Source: Alsobacter sp045348435 (GTDB lineage Bacteria > Pseudomonadota > Alphaproteobacteria > Rhizobiales > Beijerinckiaceae). From it: a DNA stretch of 64,000 nt. Shown here one piece after another: positions 57,526 to 64,000 of this stretch. Within the stretch, counting starts at the first letter, position 1. The number at the start of each line of letters is the position of its first letter. The notes under the pieces were generated by a model that was given only the letters and a program-made list of their open reading frames with translations, was not told the DNA's origin and did not search any database. Where the stretch lies: assembly GCF_045348435.1 (NCBI RefSeq), contig NZ_CP157484.1, forward strand, positions 1,612,001 to 1,676,000. The letters are read 5' to 3'. A program made the translations under genes and the position numbers.

Positions 57526-59256
57526 ATGGACGAGCGGGTCGTCGACAAGTCCAAACTGCCGAGCCGGCACGTGACCGAGGGGCCCGAGCGCGCGCCCCAT
57601 CGCTCCTATTACTACGCCATGGGGCTGACCCGGCACCAGATCCACCAGCCCTTCGTCGGGGTCGCCTCGTGCTGGAACGAGGCCGCTCCCTGCAACATCT
57701 CCCTGATGCGTCAGGCGCAGGCGGTGAAGAAGGGCGTCGCGGCCGCAGGCGGCACGCCGCGCGAGTTCTGCACCATCACGGTGACGGACGGCATCGCCAT
57801 GGGCCACCAGGGCATGAAGTCCTCGCTGGTGTCGCGCGACGTGATCGCCGACTCCGTCGAACTCACCATGCGCGGTCACTGCTACGACGCCCTGGTCGGG
57901 CTGGCGGGCTGCGACAAGTCGCTGCCCGGCATGATGATGGCGATGGTGCGCCTGAACGTGCCCTCCATCTTCATCTATGGCGGCTCCATCCTGCCCGGCT
58001 CCTTCAAGGGCCAGCCCGTCACCGTGCAGGACGTGTTCGAGGCGGTCGGCAAGCATTCCGTCGGCGCGATGTCGGACGAGGACCTCGAGGAGCTCGAAGA
58101 GCACGCCTGTCCGTCGGCCGGCGCCTGCGGGGCGCAGTTCACCGCCAACACGATGGCGACCGTGTCGGAGGCGATCGGCCTGGCCTTGCCCTATTCGGCG
58201 GGCGCGCCCGCGCCCTACGAGATCCGCGACAGTTTCTGCATGACCGCCGGCGAGATGGTCATGGAGCTGATCGCCAAGCAGATCCGCCCGCGCGACATCG
58301 TCACCCGCAAGGCGCTGGAGAACGCCGCCACCGTGGTCGCGGCGTCCGGCGGCTCCACCAACGGGGCGCTGCATCTGCCCGCCATCGCGCATGAGTGCGG
58401 CATCGACTTCGACCTGTTCGACGTCGCCGAGATCTTCAAGCGCACCCCCTACATCGCCGACCTGAAGCCCGGCGGCCGCTACGTCGCCAAGGACATGTTC
58501 GAGGTCGGCGGCATTCCGCTTATGATGAAGACGCTGCTGGACCATGGCTTCCTGCATGGCGACTGCATGACCGTCACCGGGCGGACCATCGCCGAGAACA
58601 TGGCCTCGGTGAAGTGGAACCCGGACCAGGACGTGGTCTTCCCCGCCGACCGGCCGATCACCGCGACCGGCGGCGTCGTCGGCCTGCGCGGCAACCTCGC
58701 CCCGGAGGGCGCGATCGTGAAGGTCGCCGGAATGCCGCCCGAGAGGCAGGTGTTCTCCGGCCCGGCGCGCTGCTTCGACACCGAGGAAGAGTGCTTCGCG
58801 GCGGTGAAGAACCGCGACTACCGGGAAGGCGACGTGCTGGTCATCCGCTACGAGGGCCCGCGCGGCGGGCCCGGCATGCGCGAGATGCTGGCCACGACGG
58901 CCGCGCTTTACGGCCAGGGGATGGGCGACAAGGTCGCCCTGATCACGGACGGCCGGTTCTCGGGCGCCACCCGCGGCTTCTGCATCGGCCATGTCGGGCC
59001 GGAGGCGGCGGTCGGCGGCCCGATCGCACTGTTGCAGGACGGCGACATTATCTCGATGAACGCCATTGAAGGCTCCCTCACGGTGGATTGTTCCGACGAG
59101 GAACTCGCCCGCCGCAAAAAGGACTGGAAGCCGCGCGAGACGGACTACGGCTCGGGCGCGCTGTGGAAATACGCCCAGACGGTGGGATCCGCCAAGAATG
59201 GCGCGGTCACACATCCGGGCGGCAAGGGCGAAAAGCACAGCTATGCGGATCAGTAA
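57526..59256 (+). CDS. ilvD: dihydroxy-acid dehydratase
   Basis: Third common step of valine and isoleucine synthesis: dehydrates 2,3-dihydroxy-isovalerate and its homologue. It has 576 residues from the ATG at 57526. Iron-sulfur ligands are seen in SCWNEAAPCNISL, GCDKSLPGMMMAM and CPSAGACGAQFTANTM. The C-terminal domain includes RGGPGMREMLATTAALYGQG and TDGRFSGATRGFCIGHVGPE. The following ExoR-like gene starts inside its last codons. Confidence 0.95.
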   Translation: MDERVVDKSKLPSRHVTEGPERAPHRSYYYAMGLTRHQIHQPFVGVASCWNEAAPCNISLMRQAQAVKKGVAAAGGTPREFCTITVTDGIAMGHQGMKSSLVSRDVIADSVELTMRGHCYDALVGLAGCDKSLPGMMMAMVRLNVPSIFIYGGSILPGSFKGQPVTVQDVFEAVGKHSVGAMSDEDLEELEEHACPSAGACGAQFTANTMATVSEAIGLALPYSAGAPAPYEIRDSFCMTAGEMVMELIAKQIRPRDIVTRKALENAATVVAASGGSTNGALHLPAIAHECGIDFDLFDVAEIFKRTPYIADLKPGGRYVAKDMFEVGGIPLMMKTLLDHGFLHGDCMTVTGRTIAENMASVKWNPDQDVVFPADRPITATGGVVGLRGNLAPEGAIVKVAGMPPERQVFSGPARCFDTEEECFAAVKNRDYREGDVLVIRYEGPRGGPGMREMLATTAALYGQGMGDKVALITDGRFSGATRGFCIGHVGPEAAVGGPIALLQDGDIISMNAIEGSLTVDCSDEELARRKKDWKPRETDYGSGALWKYAQTVGSAKNGAVTHPGGKGEKHSYADQ

Positions 59257-60070
59257 TTCCCTGCGGTCGGGCCTCGCGGCGGCGGGCTTCATGCTCGCCT
59301 GCGCGCCCGCCTGGGCCTTGGACGCGAAGGTCCAGGGACAGGTGACGGCCGCCATTCCGCTCGACGCCTTCAAGTCGACCCGGGACGCGCTCAAGTCCGG
59401 CGTGAAGGACTACAACGCCGGCGACAAGGCGGGCGCGGTGAAGGCGCTGGAATACGCCGCCCAGCAGGGCCACGCCCTGGCGCGCTGGAAGCTCGGCCGC
59501 ATGTATGCGGATGGCGACGGCGTCCCGCAGAACGACCTCAAGGCCTTCGAATATTTCTCCCGCATCGCAGACGAGAACGCCGACGAAAGCCCCGATTCGG
59601 CCAACGCCCGGGTCGTGGCGACGGCCTTCGTGGCGCTTGGCTCCTATTATCTGGACGGCATCGCCAACACCTATGTGAAGCCCAACAGCGCCCGCGCCCG
59701 CGACATGTTCCAATATGCGGCGACGTATTTCGGCGACCCCGACGCGCAGTACAACCTGGCCCGGATGAACATCGACGGGCAGGGCGGCGCCAAGGATCCG
59801 CGCCAGGCGATCCGGTGGCTGTCGCTGGCCGCCGACAAGGGCCACGTGCCCGCCCAGGCCCTGCTCGGCCATCTGCTCTTCGCCGGCGAGGCGGGAGCGC
59901 GGCAGAAGGCGCGCGGCCTGATGTGGCTGACCATCGCGCGCGACGCCGCCAACCCCGAGCACGACGCGTGGATCCTCGAACTTCACGACAAGGCCTTCGC
60001 CGAAGCCGCCGACACGGACCGGCAGGCCGCCATGGCGTATCTCGAGCAGCAGATCCGCCGGCGGCCCTAA
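59243..60070 (+). CDS. ExoR-like periplasmic Sel1-repeat protein
   Basis: A 275-residue protein with a signal peptide (about 1-25, ending APAWA) and several Sel1 repeats: ALKSGVKDYNAGDKAGAVKA, HALARWKLGRMYADGDGVPQ, PDAQYNLARMNIDGQGGAKD and VPAQALLGHLLFAGEAGARQ. Length, leader and repeat order resemble ExoR, which in rhizobia binds the sensor kinase ExoS in the periplasm and keeps the ExoS-ChvI system off. It overlaps ilvD by 14 bp, an unexpected coupling. Assignment as ExoR rests on my recognition of the pattern; other Sel1 proteins remain possible. Confidence 0.78.
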   Translation: MRISNSLRSGLAAAGFMLACAPAWALDAKVQGQVTAAIPLDAFKSTRDALKSGVKDYNAGDKAGAVKALEYAAQQGHALARWKLGRMYADGDGVPQNDLKAFEYFSRIADENADESPDSANARVVATAFVALGSYYLDGIANTYVKPNSARARDMFQYAATYFGDPDAQYNLARMNIDGQGGAKDPRQAIRWLSLAADKGHVPAQALLGHLLFAGEAGARQKARGLMWLTIARDAANPEHDAWILELHDKAFAEAADTDRQAAMAYLEQQIRRRP

Positions 60071-60110
60071 ACGCCTGAAATCGCGAACGAACCGGCCGTC
60101 GGCTGCGGCC

Positions 60111-60890
60111 CTAGAGGGCGAGGTCGACGCGGATCGGCACGTGGTCCGAGGGCTTCTCCCAGGCGCGGACCTGCTTGTCGATCACGCAGGTCTGCAGCCG
60201 GTCCGCCGCCTGCGGCGAGAGCAGCAGGTGGTCGATCCGGATGCCGTGGTTCTTTTGCCAGGCGCCCGCCTGATAGTCCCAGAACGTGTATTGCCCGTCC
60301 CGGTCGTCGCAGGCCCGGAACGCGTCCGTGAAGCCCAGCGCGAGCAGCTCGCGGAACCGCTCGCGCGTGCGCGGCAGGAACAGCGCGTCGCCGGCCCAGG
60401 CCGCCGGATTGTGCACGTCGCGCGGGGTCGGGATGACGTTGTAGTCGCCCGCCAGGACGAGCGGCTCCTCCAGGGCCAGCAGGGACGCCGCGTGCGCGGT
60501 GAGGCGGTCCATCCAGGCGAGCTTGTAGTCGTATTTCTCGGTCAGCGGCGGGTTGCCGTTGGGCAGGTAGATCGACGCGACCCGCACCGCGCCCGTGTCG
60601 GTCGGGATCTCGGCCTCGATGTAGCGCGACTGCGTATCCTCGTCGTCGCCCGGCAGGCCTCGCATGACCTCGAAGGGCCGCTTCGACAGGATCGCGACGC
60701 CGTTATAGGATTTTTGGCCGTGGGTCGCGACGTTGTAGCCCAGCGCCTCCACGTCCGTCGTCGGGAACGCCTCGTCGAGGCATTTGATCTCCTGCAGGCA
60801 GACCACGTCCGGCTCGGCCTGTTTCAGCCAGGCGAGCAGGTGCTCCAGCCGGGCCTTCACCGAATTGACGTTCCAGGAAGCGATGCGCAT
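60111..60890 (-). CDS. xth: exodeoxyribonuclease III
   Basis: AP endonuclease and 3'-5' exonuclease of base excision repair, 259 residues. It begins MRIASWNVNSVKARLEHLLA. Catalytic residues are in CLQEIK (Glu), LVLAGDYNVIPT (Asp, Asn) and the C-terminal SDHVPIRVDL (Asp-His). It is convergent with the ExoR-like gene and downstream of recG on the same strand. Confidence 0.95.
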   Translation of the reverse strand: MRIASWNVNSVKARLEHLLAWLKQAEPDVVCLQEIKCLDEAFPTTDVEALGYNVATHGQKSYNGVAILSKRPFEVMRGLPGDDEDTQSRYIEAEIPTDTGAVRVASIYLPNGNPPLTEKYDYKLAWMDRLTAHAASLLALEEPLVLAGDYNVIPTPRDVHNPAAWAGDALFLPRTRERFRELLALGFTDAFRACDDRDGQYTFWDYQAGAWQKNHGIRIDHLLLSPQAADRLQTCVIDKQVRAWEKPSDHVPIRVDLAL

Positions 60891-60960
60891 GAGGGACTCC
60901 GGCGGGATGGCGGGAAACTAGGGCCCGGAGCCCGGGTCTGCAAAGGATTTCCGGGGCTTC

Positions 60961-63063
60961 TCAACCGGCGCGGATCAGCCGGATGGCGGCGTCGCGCTCG
61001 AAGAGGTAGAGCAGCGCCCGCAGCGCCTGGCCCCGGTCTCCGGCGAGGTCCGGATCGGTGGCGAGCACGAGCTTGGCGTCGTCGCGCGCCGCCTGGAGCA
61101 GTTCGCCGTGCTTTTCCGGGACGGCCAGGCGGAAGCCCGGCATGCCGGACTGCCGCGTGCCCAGCACGTCGCCTTCGCCGCGAAGCTTCAGGTCCTCCTC
61201 GGCGATCTCGAAGCCGTCCTCGGTCCGCCGCATGGTCTCCAGCCGCGCCTTCGCGACCTCGCCGAGCGGCGCCTTGTAGAGGAGCAGGCAGCTGGATTTG
61301 CCGCTGCCGCGCCCGACGCGGCCCCTGAGCTGGTGAAGCTGGGCGAGGCCGAAACGCTCGGCGTGCTCGATGACGATGATGGTGGCCTCCGGCACGTCCA
61401 CCCCCACCTCGATGACGGTCGTCGCCACCAGGATGGCGGTCTCGCCCGCCGCGAAGGCCGCCATGGCGGCGTCCTTGTCCTTGCCCTTCATCTGGCCGTG
61501 CACCAGGCCCACGCGCGCGCCGAAGATCTGGGTGAGCGTCTCGAAGCGCTCCTGCGCGGCGGCGACGTCGAGCTCCTCGTTCTCCTCCACCAGCGGACAG
61601 ACCCAATAGGCCCGCGCCCCCGAGGCGATCGCCCGGCCCACCCCGGACACGACCTCGTCGAGCCGGTCCAGCGAGACGACCCGGGTGTCGATCGGTTGGC
61701 GCCCGGCCGGCTTCTCGCGCAGGACCGAGACGTCCATGTCGCCGAAATAGGACAGCACGAGCGTCCGCGGGATCGGGGTCGCGGTCATGACCAGCACGTC
61801 CACGGCCTCGCCCTTGCGCGACAGGGCGAGCCGCTGGTGCACGCCGAAGCGATGCTGCTCGTCCACCACCGCCATGCCGAGGTCGGAGAAGGCGACGTCC
61901 TCCTGGAACAGCGCGTGAGTGCCGAACAGGATGTCGACGTCCCCCGACGCGAGGCCCTCCAGCACCGCGCGCCGGCCGGCGCCCTTGTCGCGCCCCGTCA
62001 GCAGCGCAGCGCGAAGGCCCGCCGCTTCCGCCAGCGGCCGCAGCTTCTCGTAATGCTGGCGGGCCAGGATCTCGGTCGGCGCCATCAGGGCGGCCTGGCG
62101 GCCCGCTTCGACGACGGTCGCCATCGCGATCAGGGCCACGACGGTCTTGCCCGAGCCGACATCGCCCTGAAGCAGCCGCAGCATGCGCTCGGGCGCGGCG
62201 AGGTCCTTGCGGATGTCGGCGATGGCGGCGGTCTGGGCGCCGGTGAGCCCGAAGGGAAGCGACCGGATGAGACGCTCCGCGATGCGGCCGTTGCCGGCCT
62301 GGGACCGTCCCGCCGCCTTCTTCATGTGCTGGCGCGCCAGCAGCAGCGCGAGCTGGCTGGCCAGGAGCTCGTCATAGGCGAGGCGGATGCGGGCCGGCGC
62401 GTCGGGAGCCAGGGCGGCGGCCGCGGACGGATGATGCAGGGCGCGCAGGGCGTCGGCGAAGGACGGCGACTTGCGCGACCGCAGCCAGGCCGCGTCCTGC
62501 CACTCCGGCAGGGTCGGGATGCGCTCCACCGCCGCGCCGGCCGCCTTGGCGATGCTGCGCGGACCAAGCCCGGCCGTCAGGCCGTAGACCGGCTCGAAAG
62601 GCGGCATGGTTTCGACGGCGGCGGCGTCGAGCACCCTGTCGGGGTGCACCATCTGCCGGCGGCCGTCCCACATCTCGATGCGGCCAGACACCCACCGCTT
62701 CTCGCCGAGCGGCAGAAGCGCCTCCATGCGGCGGGCCGAGGCGTTGAAGAAGACCAGCGCGATGTCGCCGCTGTCGTCGCTGACCACCACGCGGTAGGGC
62801 GCGTTGCGGCGGTTCGGGGGACCGGGCCGATGCTCGTCCACCCTGACCTCCAGGGTGACGATGGCGTCCAGCGGCGCGTCCGCGATGCGGGGGCGGGCGC
62901 TGCGGTCAATGACGCCATGCGGCAGATGGAACAGGAGGTCGACGACGCGCGCGGGCCTGCCGGGCTCGCCCAGCAGCGTGTCGTAGAGCGGCGCCATCTT
63001 CGGTCCGACGCCGGGCAGCGCGGTGACGGGCGCGAAGAGCGGGTTCAGGAGGGCAGGGCGCAT
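60961..63063 (-). CDS. recG: ATP-dependent DNA helicase RecG
   Basis: Branch-migration helicase that remodels stalled forks. It has 700 residues from the ATG at 63063. An N-terminal wedge domain starts PVTALPGVGPKMAPLYDTLL. Helicase motifs are LLQGDVGSGKTVVALIAMAT (Walker A), VVDEQHRFGVHQR (a DEQH-box variant typical of RecG), VMTATPIPRTL and QLRGRVGRGSGKSSCLLLYK (motif VI). In many relatives sdhE and mfd lie alongside, but here sdhE is elsewhere. Confidence 0.95.
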   Translation of the reverse strand: MRPALLNPLFAPVTALPGVGPKMAPLYDTLLGEPGRPARVVDLLFHLPHGVIDRSARPRIADAPLDAIVTLEVRVDEHRPGPPNRRNAPYRVVVSDDSGDIALVFFNASARRMEALLPLGEKRWVSGRIEMWDGRRQMVHPDRVLDAAAVETMPPFEPVYGLTAGLGPRSIAKAAGAAVERIPTLPEWQDAAWLRSRKSPSFADALRALHHPSAAAALAPDAPARIRLAYDELLASQLALLLARQHMKKAAGRSQAGNGRIAERLIRSLPFGLTGAQTAAIADIRKDLAAPERMLRLLQGDVGSGKTVVALIAMATVVEAGRQAALMAPTEILARQHYEKLRPLAEAAGLRAALLTGRDKGAGRRAVLEGLASGDVDILFGTHALFQEDVAFSDLGMAVVDEQHRFGVHQRLALSRKGEAVDVLVMTATPIPRTLVLSYFGDMDVSVLREKPAGRQPIDTRVVSLDRLDEVVSGVGRAIASGARAYWVCPLVEENEELDVAAAQERFETLTQIFGARVGLVHGQMKGKDKDAAMAAFAAGETAILVATTVIEVGVDVPEATIIVIEHAERFGLAQLHQLRGRVGRGSGKSSCLLLYKAPLGEVAKARLETMRRTEDGFEIAEEDLKLRGEGDVLGTRQSGMPGFRLAVPEKHGELLQAARDDAKLVLATDPDLAGDRGQALRALLYLFERDAAIRLIRAG

Positions 63064-63125
63064 GGACGATTCGCAGCCGCAAGGACGCGCAGCATACACG
63101 CGACCGCTGGCGGAGGCCCGGCGCT

Positions 63126-63163
63126 AGGCCATGCTGTGTTTCGATGAAAGCGCAGCATGGCCT
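63126..63163. terminator. inverted repeat between recG and the DUF1028 gene
   Basis: A perfect 11-bp stem, AGGCCATGCTG at 63126-63136 and CAGCATGGCCT at 63153-63163, with a 16-base loop. It is located downstream of the DUF1028 gene in transcription order and upstream of recG. A partial related copy (CAGCATGCTTTAGGCC) recurs at about 63217-63232 across the DUF1028 stop. It probably serves as a terminator. Confidence 0.5.
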
Positions 63164-63225
63164 GGGTTTATGGGGTGTCGCATGCTTCGTGCGAAAGCCC
63201 GGATTCCACCTGTTCGCAGCATGCT

Positions 63226-63945
63226 TTAGGCCTTGCCGGCGCGGGCGGCCTGGAACTCCTCGACCATGCGGTCGATCGCGGGACGGCTGGTCACGCCGGC
63301 CGGGTTCGCGCGCGTCGCGAAGGCGCCCGAGAACGGGATGTAGCGCTCATGCGCCACCGTCCAGAGCCGCCGCAGCTCGGCGAGGGGATCGGGATGGTCG
63401 TCCACCCGCATGTCGAGGATGGGGTATTCCTCGGTGGTCCAGACCTTGAGCGCGGCGGATTGCTTGCCCCGCTTGTCGCCCCCGGCCGCCTCGCCGGCCT
63501 CCAGCGCCAGGATCAGCCGCTCTGCCAGCGGCCGGTCGCCATGGGCCTGGTAGGCGGCGAGCGTGTCGGCGACCACGGCCGGGCCGGCCAGCATGTTGCC
63601 CGCCACCGAGACGTTCTCGGCGATGAGGTGCCCGCACCAGTCGACGCAGGCGGGGCCGGTCCAGGCGGCGTTCCGGCCCTCCCGGTCGATCACGTGCAGC
63701 TGGCGCTGGTCCCGGCCGTCGTCGTGACCGGTGAGCGCGGCCACGATGTGCTCGGCGTGGATGCCGTCGGCGAGCATGCGCAGGCCCTTGTAGCCGTAGA
63801 GAGGGTTGATGAGGGCCTGCGTGGCGAGGGCGCCGACGCCTCCGCCGCCGACGGGGCAGAGCGCCCCCACGGCGAAGAAGCGGGTGGCGACCGCGACGGC
63901 GAAGTGTCCGGTCTGCGGATCCTTGGCGACGATGGACCAGGTCAT
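63226..63945 (-). CDS. DUF1028 domain-containing protein (Ntn-hydrolase-like)
   Basis: A 239-residue protein of the DUF1028 family, predicted to have an Ntn-hydrolase fold with no established reaction. The start MTWSIVAKDPQTGHFAVAVA is typical, as is the ARFFAVGALCPVGGGGVGAL-like second segment (residues 21-42) and VSVAGNMLAGPAVVADTLAA. The C-terminal part has the DMRVDDHPDPLAELRRLW segment often seen in this family. Members are frequently encoded with peptidases or peptide transporters; the neighbour upstream is cut by the window edge. Confidence 0.88.
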   Translation of the reverse strand: MTWSIVAKDPQTGHFAVAVATRFFAVGALCPVGGGGVGALATQALINPLYGYKGLRMLADGIHAEHIVAALTGHDDGRDQRQLHVIDREGRNAAWTGPACVDWCGHLIAENVSVAGNMLAGPAVVADTLAAYQAHGDRPLAERLILALEAGEAAGGDKRGKQSAALKVWTTEEYPILDMRVDDHPDPLAELRRLWTVAHERYIPFSGAFATRANPAGVTSRPAIDRMVEEFQAARAGKA

Positions 63946-63972
63946 GTCAGCTCCAGAGGGGGGCGGGGGCGC

Positions 63973-64000
63973 TCAGCGCCCGATCGCGTAGGCCTGCATG
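63973..64000 (-). CDS. C-terminal fragment of an unidentified gene (runs off the window)
   Basis: Only the last codons are inside the window, reading MQAYAIGR and a TGA stop at 63973-63975. The stop is 27 bp upstream of the DUF1028 start on the same strand, so the two genes are probably co-transcribed. Too short to identify. Confidence 0.4.

Overview
This is a GC-rich chromosomal segment from an alphaproteobacterium, most likely a member of the Hyphomicrobiales (Rhizobiales) near the Methylobacteriaceae, Beijerinckiaceae or Bosea-like lineages. The main reasons are gene orders typical of that group: xseB-dxs with tlyA-rlmD nearby, coaD-ppi-ppi-queA-tgt, and mce-DUF1467-proS-lolC-lolD-dnaE. 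Others are an ExoR-type Sel1 protein, a direct-repeat LexA box (GAAC-N7-GAAC) and a Mur-type palindrome in front of mntH. No rRNA, phage, insertion sequence or CRISPR array is seen. One tRNA-Glu is present.

Layout. 35-3505 (minus) holds an FAD-linked oxidase, an RlmD/RumA-type rRNA methyltransferase and a TlyA-type methyltransferase. 3651-7836 is an accessory block: Cu/Zn superoxide dismutase, diheme cytochrome c, a PQQ alcohol dehydrogenase carrying a lanthanide-type Asp-X-Asp, a secreted hypothetical protein and a NudK-like Nudix hydrolase. This block separates dxs-xseB (7839-10172) from its usual neighbours tlyA-rlmD. Next come a divergent Lrp/ald pair, a large DUF2339 membrane protein and a CvrA/NhaP2-type antiporter. 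16743-21863 is coaD, two cyclophilins, an inserted ParDE-type toxin-antitoxin pair, queA, tgt and sdhE. 21896-30412 is mce, DUF1467, proS, lolC, lolD, a 31-codon membrane peptide gene with an SOS box (a SidA candidate) and dnaE, followed by recJ.

32285-49395 is largely transport and catabolism. A DMT exporter and tRNA-Glu are followed by a CUT1-type sugar ABC transporter whose operon contains a divergent argininosuccinate-lyase-fold enzyme and which ends next to a Gfo/Idh/MocA oxidoreductase. A dipeptide-type ABC transporter then lies divergent from a ROK regulator, a NagB-like deaminase, a gamma-glutamyltransferase and a fused DppDF-type ATPase. This looks like a scavenging unit for amino-sugar/peptide compounds.

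49543-55760 is a tightly overlapping periplasmic oxidation operon: IorAB-type molybdenum hydroxylase, FccA-like cytochrome c, FccB flavoprotein, SoxX, SoxY, SoxZ and SoxA. SoxB and SoxCD are absent from the window, and SoxY lacks the usual GGCGG tail. The segment closes with mntH, ilvD, an ExoR-like gene, xth, recG, a DUF1028 protein and the last codons of another gene.

The observations most worth following are the SOS-boxed 31-aa peptide upstream of dnaE, the SoxB-less sulfur operon with the altered SoxY arm, the lanthanide-type PQQ dehydrogenase paired with a diheme cytochrome, and the ArgH-like enzyme embedded in a sugar transporter operon.
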